Assembly (NCBI GenBank): GCA_029204225.1
Contig: CM055101.1
Span: forward strand, 40,969,427-41,001,926
Direction of reading: 5' to 3'
Origin: Diphasiastrum complanatum
Taxonomy: Eukaryota > Streptophyta > Lycopodiopsida > Lycopodiales > Lycopodiaceae
Length of the DNA: 32,500 bases
Part shown: positions 24,651 through 32,500 of the stretch, piece after piece
Layout of the letters: every line of letters starts with the position of its first letter
How positions within the stretch are numbered: position 1 is the stretch's first letter
The notes under the pieces: model-generated
Database searches by the model: none
What the model saw: only the letters and a program-made list of their open reading frames with translations
Told to the model about the DNA's origin: nothing
Program-made: the position numbers and the translations under genes

Positions 24651-24800
24651 TTACGTACAATTTTGCGCATGTGTATGGGTGCACCCATGCATCCTCCTCC
24701 CCTCACCCATGCATGAGCTTTTTTTGAACTAAATTTTAAAAAACAGGATGCATGTATGGGGAGGAGGATGCACGGCCCTCCTCCCCATGCATTCATGCAT
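24640..24800 (+). mobile_element. Hairpin module copy M4
   Basis: TTTAAACTTACGTACA, TTTTGCGCATGTGTATGGG, then CCCCTCACCCATGCATGAGC, a GAACTAAATTTT spacer, and GGGGAGGAGGATGCACGG with CCCTCCTCCCCATGCAT. Confidence 0.78.
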
Positions 24801-25020
24801 ATTGATCACCTAAGTCACTGCTGCAAATTGAATGGCAAAATGCCCATTGTAGGCCTTTTTCACTTCAAATGAAGAACATTTAAATGAGGCACCCTTCAAA
24901 AATGAATGGGCATTCCTTTAGTTTTAAGGAAAACTAATTTCAAATTTTTTTCCCCCTATCGGCCTCCATCCTCCTTCCTCGATCGATGGTGCACCCCGCC
25001 CTCCATCCTGTATAGTGCAA
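24801..25020. other. No gene seen
   Basis: Unique sequence, including GCCCATTGTAGGCC and a C/T-rich segment before the next microsatellite. Confidence 0.4.
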
Positions 25021-25027
25021 ATCCTTT

Positions 25028-25131
25028 TCTCTCTCTCTCTCTCTCTCTCAATCGATCGCGAGGAATGGGTGTGGCAACAAGAGTCTCTCTCTCTCTCAAT
25101 CGATCGCGAGGAATGGGCGTGGCGACAAGAG
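25028..25131 (+). repeat. 48-bp tandem duplication containing a CT tract
   Basis: TCAATCGATCGCGAGGAATG occurs at about 25048 and 25096, each preceded by (CT)n and followed by GGGYGTGGCRACAAGAG. The unit is two copies long. Confidence 0.9.
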
Positions 25132-25560
25132 GCAGGCAGGGATCTCTTCTTTGGCAATATGACAAATGTCACGCTTACTGCCAAAATGATATTCCATTTA
25201 TTTAGTATCATTTCATGTTGTGTATATTGGATCGGACCGAGTGGAAGGAAATACATGTCATGGTTTCATCATCCGATGAAGCGATGTCTACAGCGAACTT
25301 CCCCAATTTTTTTGGTGAACAAGTAACGAGGTGGGTTGTCTGGTCGTAAGTCTCTTCCGGTTACTTCAATTCCGTAGGTCTTTCTGGATCTCTTTCTTCA
25401 AGCCTTCAAACTATTTCATATTCTACAAATGCTGATTTGCAATTGCAATCCACGACAACCATCCTCAACTCTCGAGGAGGTATCTGGCAAGGTTTGCGCA
25501 ACCTCATCCTCTGATATCTGGCATCCTCTGATATCTGGAGTGGTTCATAATCGTGAGTTA

Positions 25561-25635
25561 AGGGTGTTGGCTCAATTGGTTATCTTGACATCCAAAGTTG
25601 CTTTGGTCTCAAGTTCGAGACTCTCCTTGGAAACC
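25561..25635 (+). ncRNA. Possible tRNA-derived (SINE-like) pol III promoter
   Basis: TGGCTCAATTGG at 25568 fits the A box (TRGCNNAGYNGG) at 11 of 12 positions. AGTTCGAGAC at 25612 fits the B box apart from its first base. Their start-to-start spacing is 44 bp, close to that of a tRNA gene. The arms do not fold into a good cloverleaf, so this is more likely a SINE head or an old tRNA relic than a tRNA gene. A second TGGCTCAGTAGTTGAG at about 25665 resembles another A box. No SINE tail was identified. Confidence 0.35.
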
Positions 25636-25855
25636 AAGAAGCATAATCAAGAGACTGTGCTTCTGGCTCAGTAGTTGAGACTGCAAAGCTGGCCTTCTTA
25701 ACTGCTCACGAGATCCATCACTATCGGCATGGTTTTCTTTTGCTGATGGCGTGAATAAATGAGGCAATTCTTCAATTTGTGCAAAATAAACCGGTGCCAA
25801 ACTCAGCACATCCTAGAGTAAAATGTACAAAACACAACATATGATAGAGGGATTT

Positions 25856-26179
25856 ATGGACAGGCTTCCGCTTCGTGTCAAGCCCAAAGCTATACACTAC
25901 AACAGATGCAGCTAATTGTTTAATGGGCTAAAGGCTTACGATCCTGCAGACGAGCAATGGCACAAACTGCCATTTGCCATTGAAATTGGGCGAAAGCAGT
26001 AGGATGAGGATCTTGGTTGCATTGGCTGGGGGCATGATTTGCTTTGCCATTGTCAACCGGCGCATTTTCAGAGGCTCTACTGTACTTTGGATCAGCAACC
26101 CCTTCACATGATTCAAAAAGACGCTGCCATGTCTGTAATGGAAATTGGTCATTTGAAGTTCAGGGCCTTTGGGTCTTAG
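25856..26179 (+). pseudogene. F-box/kelch protein fragment, broken
   Basis: The frame from ATG 25856 to TAG 26177-26179 has two internal stops (TAA at about 25913, TAG at about 26000). It carries a kelch-type motif, FNGLKAYDPADEQWHKLPF (about 25922), then GCIGWGHDLLCHC (about 26018), matching the beginning of the kelch domain in plant F-box/kelch proteins. These are substrate receptors of SCF ubiquitin ligases. The F-box itself is not seen upstream. Similarity to the family ends near 26100. A shorter copy of 26009-26099 lies at 30110-30200. It is probably a captured or truncated gene piece. Confidence 0.68.
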
Positions 26180-27173
26180 AGGCAGGACAACATAGCCTTT
26201 CAATACTATCCTTGTGAGTCCTTTCAACTCACAATGTCCTGACACCTGCTCCAGATAATCATATTACTGTAGCCTTAGGTAGCATGGTCTCAATCCCTTG
26301 TGAGAGACTTTGGTTCACAAGGTTAAAATTGGCTATTATTCCATCTCGAAGAAGGAACATTCACCTTGAAAGAAGATAACTAGCACATACATATATTTGA
26401 TCTCCATCAAGTCTGCATCAGACCCAGCACAGACCGATTGATCAAGTGAAATTAGCATTTTGGACTGCCAGAAAAGGTTTGCATGTTCACTTCTGTTGTT
26501 ATGTATTTACTTTTGAATTAGATACAGCTAGCTGTTATAGCAAATGGCTGAAAGTTCAACAATCAGAAGTTCTCAGAGCCGCTTAGTAGCAAAAGAGGAG
26601 CCAAGAGTGAAAATCTACTCATGCTGGATGAGTTTTCTCTTTCATGGGCATTTTAAAGTAAGTGTTTTTATCTAAAAGAATGCAACAAAATCAACCCAAG
26701 TGAGAGAAAATTGCAAGGAACATGATGGAGACCTCCAAGAAGCAGCTGGATTGTCACTAACAAATCAGCAAGTTACTTTTACTTTTGCACGTGACTAGAA
26801 CACATATAGCTTAGAACGACAAGATTCATTTCTTTGCACAATTTTCACCCAAGCGTGTAAGTCACAGTGAAGACTCTAGATCATTATGACACATTGTTTG
26901 CGATAATGAGAACAAAAACTGGTAAAAAGACATTCCTAGCTTGCTGCCTTCCAAATAATTGATACCAATTTATCTACAATGCATCATAAATTTAACATAT
27001 AAAAACCAACTATAGACCTGTTCACTGTATGAATTTGTAATATGCATCCAGTCACAATTCATAAGGTGCTTCTTCGTTAGAATCAAGCTCTGAAATTGAT
27101 CTTATAATTGATACAATTTTGTGTTCTTGGGGTATAATTGTTTAGTTTGTGTGGTTTGGCTACATCAAGACTA
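26180..27173. other. No gene seen
   Basis: About 1 kb of unique AT-rich DNA without credible frames, repeats or RNA structure. It may be decayed gene flank or intron. Confidence 0.45.
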
Positions 27174-27263
27174 GCTTTTTTTTAATCAACATTCAGATTG
27201 GCTTTATATGTGAAACAGATAATTAATAGAAGCACAACACTCTTCAAGGAAAGGTTCAAGCCC
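27174..27263 (+). repeat. Direct repeat, left copy, beside the RING-H2 relic
   Basis: About 90 bp around CTTTATATGTGAAACA and AAAGGTTCAAGCCC. It matches 27812-27903 with scattered differences. Confidence 0.85.
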
Positions 27264-27384
27264 AGAATGTGCCCAGAATAGTTAACATTTGTCCCAATGT
27301 GCTCTGGACAAATGCTGACTATTCCGGCACATTATAGGAATAATTAACATTTTTCAACAATTTGCTCCGCCTACCATTTCTGCA

Positions 27385-27638
27385 TGCCATGGATCGAAGA
27401 CCGGGACAAAAGAATGAGGGATTGGATCGCGAGTTTATTGAAACATTTCCAGTTGTGGCACACTCTGCTGCATTAACGAGAAAGAATTGCAAAGAATGCA
27501 GTCTGTTTGACGGACTTCCAAGAAGGCGAGAAAACTCGGTTGCTGCCTAAGTGTAACCATGCTTTCCACCTGGAATTCATCGAAATGTGGCTTTCCACTT
27601 GCCCCCTCTGTCGAATTGTTCTCATCTCAGAATCGTAG
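27385..27638 (+). pseudogene. ATL-type RING-H2 E3 ubiquitin ligase fragment, broken
   Basis: GLDREFIETFPVV (about 27418) is the GLD motif that in ATL proteins lies upstream of the RING finger. It is followed by CKEC (about 27488). A frameshift then occurs near 27506. The other frame continues [20 protein letters not shown], then [15 protein letters not shown], and ends at TAG 27636-27638. This RING-H2 keeps the first cysteine pair, the C-x-H-x2-H part, the conserved Trp and the final CPLC. Phe replaces the sixth zinc ligand, normally Cys. The N-terminal membrane helix typical of ATLs is not visible. The loss of a ligand plus the frameshift indicates a pseudogene. Confidence 0.85.
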
Positions 27639-28197
27639 AGTATTACGATCCACTCCAATCCTTCGCAAGGGAGTGCAAGACACGAAAATCTGAATGGTGC
27701 AGTTCATGTGATCCAAGTGGGGTAATGCTTCTTTCTCCTTTTTTTATTTGTTTCAAAAATTGATTCTTGATTCCCAAATGATCGTCACTGTTTTATCTTA
27801 ACGTTGACATAGGAGCCTTTTTTCAATCTACAATCAGATTAGCTTTATATGTGAAACAAATAATTAATTGAAGCACAAAACTCTTCATGGAAAGGTTCAA
27901 GCCCTTTTCAATAGACGTAATAAACCATACTTAGTGTATCTAAATCGTAAAATCCAAACCACACTTTTTCAGACTCACAGATATAAAGCAAGGACTAGCC
28001 TTTCTCAAATGTCAGTGACATTATGAAACTGATACAAACAGTATAATAAAAGTGAGCTTAAAGAGTTTTATTATGCTGGGAAAATGTAAGCAACTTTGTT
28101 TATGGGACTATATTCCAGATGGAGGCACCTCGATCCTTTAAATTTGACAAAAAATCTCATTGTTGGTGATTTTCTAACATGGACTTAAGATAGAATT
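27639..28197. other. No gene seen apart from the right direct repeat
   Basis: AT-rich DNA following the RING-H2 relic. It contains the repeat copy at 27812-27903 and nothing else recognised. Confidence 0.45.
27812..27903 (+). repeat. Direct repeat, right copy
   Basis: Matches 27174-27263, spaced about 638 bp, in the same orientation. The RING-H2 relic lies between the two copies. Confidence 0.85.
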
Positions 28198-28960
28198 ATT
28201 GTAGGATTTTCATGGAAAAACGGTTAGAACTTTGGACAGGAAGGTGTCCAGAGGTTTGTGGGCTCGACACAAACTCACAGGACCATTTGCAACTCAATTT
28301 TGACGACGTTTGTCCAGAAACGTCGTTTCTGTTGAGGGGAATGCCATTAAATGGACTACTTTTCAGCATCCCCAAGAACTGGTCCAGTGTCGTCGAACGG
28401 GGTCCATTTTTCAAACCGTTTGTTCCATCCTATGCTGCACGCCAAGATGAACCCACAGGACTAAATCGGTCTCCAAACGGTGTAGTACTCACAACGCAAC
28501 ATGCGTCCAAAGCAGAAGCCCTAAACGTAGTCTTGGGATTCTAGGCCCGTCGGATTCAGTAAAAAACGGTCAGAACTTTGGATGGGAGGTGTCCATAGGT
28601 CGTTGGCTCGACATGAACCCACTGGAACATATGAAGCTCAATTTCGACGTCGTTTGTTAGGAAACGCCCTTTCTGTCGGGGGGAATGCCACTAAATGGAC
28701 TACTTTCCAACATTCCCAAGAATTGGTCCAGTGTCGCCGAACGGATTCCGTCGAGATGAACCCACATGATTTAACTAAGCTCCAAATAGTTCAGTACTCA
28801 CAATGAAACATGTGTCTGAACTAGAAACCGTAAATGTAATTTTGAGATTCTAGGTTTGTTGAGCCAAAAATTGGTCGGATTCAATAAAACAACAATCAAA
28901 ACTTCGGACGAGAGGTGTTCAGAACTTCCTTCTAAAGCTCAATTGCCATCCAAATCATTG
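28198..28960 (+). repeat. 360-bp tandem repeat, array B (about 2.2 units)
   Basis: Units begin near 28198 (5' truncated), 28546 and 28857. Landmarks shared with array A are AGGTGTCCA, AATGGACTACTTT, TGGTCCAGTGTCG, and GGGATTCTAGGCCCGTCG at the unit end. The middle unit has a deletion of about 50 bp (311 bp spacing). The third is cut near 28930 and passes into CA-rich DNA, as in array A. Confidence 0.92.
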
Positions 28961-28984
28961 GTTGTCACCCAGATCGCAGGCCGC

Positions 28985-29340
<356 letters not shown>

Positions 29341-29354
29341 ATTGCCCATCAACG

Positions 29355-29545
29355 ACGGGCACTCTTTACTAGTCTATATATATATTTAAACTTATGTACA
29401 GTTTTGCGCATGTGTATGGGTGCACCCATGCATCCTCTTCCCCTCACCCATGCATGAGTGTTTTCTAACTAAAAAACTTGGGGAGGAGGATGCATGTATG
29501 GGGAAAAGGATACGTGGCCCTCCTCCCCATGCATGCATCTAAGGG
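29355..29545 (+). mobile_element. Hairpin module copy M5
   Basis: GGGCACTCTTTACTAGTCTA, TTTAAACTTATGTACAGTTT, TTTTGCGCATGTGTATGGG, CCCCTCACCCATGCATGAGT, AACTAAAAAACTT, then GGGGAGGAGGATGCATG with GGCCCTCCTCCCCATGCATG, leading into CTAAGGGGCCCACTCC. Confidence 0.82.
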
Positions 29546-29738
29546 GCCCACTCCAAATTCAAATTATCCTTTACCAACACACATAGTGTTTTGAAGTGCA
29601 TGTACATACTTTCATGGTGAAAGGTGTTAAACAAATGAGACTTTCATTATCAAAAATTTGAAGGGTGCTCTTAGGATTTTTTTAATTATCAAACTTTCCA
29701 CTGGAAAGGTTGAAATAAAAATGCATTTCTATGAAGAT
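29546..29738 (+). repeat. Body repeat downstream of module M5
   Basis: It matches 6313-6514 almost throughout, beginning CAAATTCAAATTA and ending AAAAATGCATTTCTATGAA, with scattered transitions. There is no coding potential. Confidence 0.9.
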
Positions 29739-29940
29739 CGGCCTCCATTGCGCGTCAACGACGGGCACTCTTTACTAGTCTATATCTATATTTAAACTTA
29801 TGTACACTTTTGTATGCATGGGTGAGGGATCCATGCATCCTCCTCCCCTCACCATGCATACACATTTTGTGAACTAAAAATTGAAAAAAAGAGGATGCAT
29901 GGCCGTCCTCCCCATGCATGCATCTAATGGGCCCACCAAA
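29739..29940 (+). mobile_element. Hairpin module copy M6
   Basis: It starts with GTCAACGACGGGCACTCTTT and ACTAGTCTATATCTATATTT. The hairpin TGTATGCATGGGTGAGGG is paired with CCCTCACCATGCATACA, imperfect by one base. Then comes GAACTAAAAATTG and a short second hairpin ending in CCTCCCCATGCATGCATC. The first bases of the body follow and then diverge into CTCTCTTTCTCTCTAG. Confidence 0.78.
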
Positions 29941-30109
29941 TTCAAATTACACCTTAACCACACACTCTTACTAATCATTTCTCTCTTTCTCTCTAGTGGC
30001 AAATTCAAATTTCACTTTAACCACAACCACACACTCTTATTAATCATTGTTCTCTCGGAGGAGGAGCGGCATAGATAAGTGAAGGGGAGTCTCTCTCTCT
30101 CAGAGGAGC

Positions 30110-30200
30110 GATCTTGGTTGCATTCGTTAGAGGCATGATTTGCTTTGCCACTGTCAAGCGGTGCATTTTGAGAGGGTGTATTGTACTTTGGATCTGGCAA
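30110..30200 (+). pseudogene. Second F-box/kelch fragment, short
   Basis: It aligns with 26009-26099 at roughly 85% by eye. In the coding frame it reads HDLLCHCQAVHFERVYCTL, the same kelch-domain segment, but with a stop before it. Coding-like text continues in the same frame to about 30340 (FQALLMDPTTFKL) without a family I recognise. It lies just upstream of the HIPP exon and may be the 5' part of the kelch relic at 31464. Confidence 0.6.
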
Positions 30201-30444
30201 GCCCATTCTTTTCAATTGACACTGATGATGTTGAGGACTTATGAGAGCGTTTTCAAGCTCTTCTTATGGATCCAACTACATTCAAGCTCTGCGCAAAATG
30301 AAAAAGGTCTTCATAGATATGGATCACAAGTTTGCATGATTGGTGCTTGAATTTCTTCCCATAATTTGTTTTGAAGCTCTGTATGCATTCCAGAAAATTT
30401 GTGTTTTGAATCAGAAGATTTCTCGCTTTCTATCTATGTTGCAG

Positions 30445-30733
30445 GATTGGAAACAATCTGTTACGATATCCAGACAGAGGAGGAGCTGACGAATCAGTGA
30501 CGATCACTGTTACAGATAAGCTTGATCCAAAGAAAGTACTGAAAAAGGCACAAAAGACAGGAGAACAAGTTGACCTTGTACAATCTGAACCCCCAGAAGA
30601 GCCAGTCGCAAATGCCACCAAAGACTCCAACGCTGATACATATCTAGATTTAGGACCAGTGCGCTGGTATCCGTCCAACGAGCTAACTTACAGGTTTAGC
30701 AAGGCTAACCCACACAACTGCCCCATGATGTAA
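30445..30733 (+). pseudogene. HIPP-type (heavy-metal-associated isoprenylated protein) 3' exon
   Basis: The frame TITVTDKLDPKKVLKKAQKT (about 30500), then EQVDLVQSEPPEEPVA, DTYLDLGPVRWYPSN and the end NPHNCPMM fits the C-terminal part of a plant HMA-domain protein. The last four residues CPMM form a CaaX prenylation box. A pyrimidine-rich tract and TTGCAG precede 30445 as a 3' splice site. The first 15 or so codons of the exon read best (LETICYDIQTE) in a different frame from the rest, so a shift near 30480-30497 probably breaks it. The exon with the MxCxxC metal-binding site is not in the window's upstream sequence. Confidence 0.75.
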
Positions 30734-31440
30734 TAAGCATTGAGACTTGAGTGCAGAAATAAGACTGAAAAAGCACGATCAAAACATTTAATTTCAGAAA
30801 AGTATGTCGATCAGTGATTAAGGTGGTCGCACATAGATCCACATGTATTGGGTGTCACAATCATCAAAGGTAGAGGAAAGAGAATGGTTAATTAATTCTA
30901 ATGAAGCTTTACATCAGATCATCAGACTTTACAACCAATATTTTCCTATGAGAAGAGAGATGCTCTCATTCCTCAAATTTCTTGCTCAAACTGAAATTCG
31001 CCTAATCAATGATCTACTTCATCAGCAAGAGCTTATCACGATTCACAAGCCGACTAAAGTCAGATGACAGAATCAGATAATTATTGCCATTCATAGTGTA
31101 TAAGGGTTAAGCCGCTGCAACAGTGTCCAGAAAAAAATATAAACTAGACGCAGTTCCATGTCTTGGAAAAATTGTGTGGTGGGCAGCATTTCAGTCAAGG
31201 CCAAGCTACTCTCACTGTGCTTGCTTCCAGTGCAGGCCAAGCTCACTCCATCAAGTGTCATTGAAAAGTTGTATCAAATCTTGTGTAAAAAGCTTTGAGA
31301 TTTTTTCCATTTGATTTCAATGTGGCTTCTCTTATTAGTTGTATCATCCTAAGCAAAATGAACTTTGGGTTTATTGCAATCTTATTTTAAGTTTAAACTT
31401 AGGAACCCATTAAGTATTAGGTAAGTATTAGAAGGGCTTT
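30734..31440. other. No recognised gene; one weak open frame
   Basis: The frame 30843-31067 (74 residues, EREWLINSNEALHQIIRLYN in the middle) is protein-like, with helix-forming composition, but no family is recognised. The remainder is AT-rich without features. Confidence 0.35.
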
Positions 31441-31463
31441 AGAGGTAACAAGATGGAAAACTC

Positions 31464-31892
31464 GTGCAGACCCTTTTCATTTCCACCAGAGGTTACTATA
31501 GAACGCTTGATGTTTATGATTCTGCTTCAAACACTTGGAAAACAACCAAGATGGACCTCCCATCTTGTGTCGACTTCAACATTTCGCATCCATTTTGTAA
31601 GGGAGTTTTGTATTGCCTGAAAAGGAGCCCAACCAGGGTGGTGACTTATGATGTGACCAGAAACATGTGGAATGACCACTTGGCCCTGATTAGCTCAACA
31701 CAGATAGATTCACAATTTTTTTTCCTTCTTTTCCTGAACAAAAGATCCAAAGTATCCCAGACCACAGTAGGACCGCAACCACCAAGGGGTCTAGGTGGGC
31801 GGAGCAGCTTTTCAGTAGCTGTGCATCCGCACTTAATCTTAGTTCTTGATGATGCGAGTATGTATGGTGTACAGAATAACATGCAGGTTTGA
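31464..31892 (+). pseudogene. F-box/kelch protein C-terminal fragment
   Basis: Open for 142 codons, without a credible ATG start. It contains YRTLDVYDSASNTWKTTKMD (about 31497), then GVLYCLKRSPTRVVTYDVTR and NMWNDHLALI, two kelch repeats with the usual 'hYD..t..W' pattern. It ends with a TGA at 31890-31892. It corresponds to later kelch repeats than the fragment at 25856. The F-box is missing, and the frame is not joined to a start, so this is probably a relic or a terminal exon of a gene interrupted by the HIPP piece. Confidence 0.65.
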
Positions 31893-32188
31893 TGTCATAA
31901 TATAAGAGGTTGAGGTGCAACTCCATAAACTATTTGATTGATTAGTGTCATCTCCAAGATCAATCTATGGAATGCATTTGATGCTTATACTATTTGTGAG
32001 ATTGTTATTCTTGTTGCATTTTTTGTGGAGGTTTTAGATTATGGTGCATTAACTACTCATTGCATTTTCAGAATGATGTCTACGTCTTTTATAATTGTTG
32101 AGTGGTTTTTGGTAATAGTTGGACATGATATCCGTTGACAACTCTGCAAGCTACAAGTATTTGTTGCTTAGCATGTTTGATTAGTTCG

Positions 32189-32190
<2 letters not shown>
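31893..32190. other. No gene seen
   Basis: AT-rich with short frames, between the kelch relic and the AG tract. Confidence 0.45.

Positions 32191-32277
<87 letters not shown>
32191..32277. repeat. (AG)n microsatellite
   Basis: An uninterrupted 87-base AG run, followed by ACACACAC. Confidence 0.97.
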
Positions 32278-32279
<2 letters not shown>

Positions 32280-32308
32280 AACACACACACACATTGACAG
32301 CGAAATAT

Positions 32309-32345
32309 GTCTGTGTGTGTGTGTGTGCGCACGCGCGCGAGTGCG
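32309..32345. repeat. TG/CG alternating tract
   Basis: TCTGTGTGTGTGTGTGTGCG and then CACGCGCGCG, an almost perfect purine-pyrimidine alternation with Z-DNA potential. The rest of the window to 32500 shows no gene, although a minus-strand frame from about 32428 is open for about 30 codons before entering repeats. Confidence 0.85.
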
Positions 32346-32500
32346 TGCTTGCTAGGTTGATAGCCGGCGTGATCATTAACGCCAAACAGGCTGTTGTAGG
32401 TTTCGTAGTCATGTTTTCCATCACTCATCAGACACAGACTTTAGATTTAGACTACAATATACAGATTTCAGAATCATCCTCGGCTCTCGGCCCTCAATGT

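Noticed and set aside
25561-25635. Functional tRNA gene
   Set aside because: A and B boxes are present but acceptor, anticodon and T arms do not pair well, so no amino-acid identity can be given.
30445-30733. Intact HIPP gene
   Set aside because: The first exon with the metal-binding MxCxxC site is not found upstream in the window and the exon start seems frameshifted.

Overview
This is a nuclear land-plant (embryophyte) sequence. The signs are a complete but decayed Ty1/copia element, Helitron helicase and Ty3/gypsy debris, long (CT/GA)n tracts, and pieces of typical plant gene families: F-box/kelch, ATL-type RING-H2 and heavy-metal-associated isoprenylated protein (HIPP). The mixture of old repeats and CT-rich microsatellites would suit a large repeat-rich genome such as a fern or lycophyte, but that is inference. 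No intact, clearly functional gene is visible; almost everything is transposable-element relic, satellite, microsatellite or gene fragment.

Layout. 1-5.2 kb: a possible unknown coding remnant on the minus strand at the left edge, a (CT)n tract, a broken copia gag, and a broken Helitron PIF1-like helicase. 5.2-9.6 kb: a telomere-like patch, a gypsy integrase fragment lacking its catalytic core, then a foldback-like structure whose arms are a TACGTGGC-rich minisatellite, followed by a 360-bp tandem repeat, CA-rich DNA and a hairpin module. 9.6-11.3 kb: low-information DNA with a cluster of GATGGACA words. 11,345-17,012: copia element with two LTRs, degenerate PBS, PPT and a perfect 5-bp target duplication; gag and pol are in order but carry many stops. 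17.0-20.6 kb: an ATTACTCG minisatellite and a heavily decayed, proline/serine-rich and coiled-coil coding region of unknown identity. 20.6-25.2 kb: CA/TA microsatellite, a 35-bp perfect stem-loop, two tandem duplications and an inverted pair of hairpin modules. 25.4-32 kb: a cluster of gene fragments (two F-box/kelch relics, a RING-H2 relic, a HIPP 3' exon) interleaved with a second copy of the 360-bp repeat, CA-rich DNA and hairpin-module series.

The parts of most interest are: (1) a dispersed hairpin-bearing module, six copies, two of which share the same downstream body and one of which lies inside an inverted repeat made of minisatellite; (2) the ordered trio of 360-bp repeat, CA tract and hairpin module present twice 20 kb apart; (3) premature TAG codons that sit repeatedly where the protein family has glutamine, as expected from deamination of methylated CAG; (4) the gene-fragment cluster at the right end.
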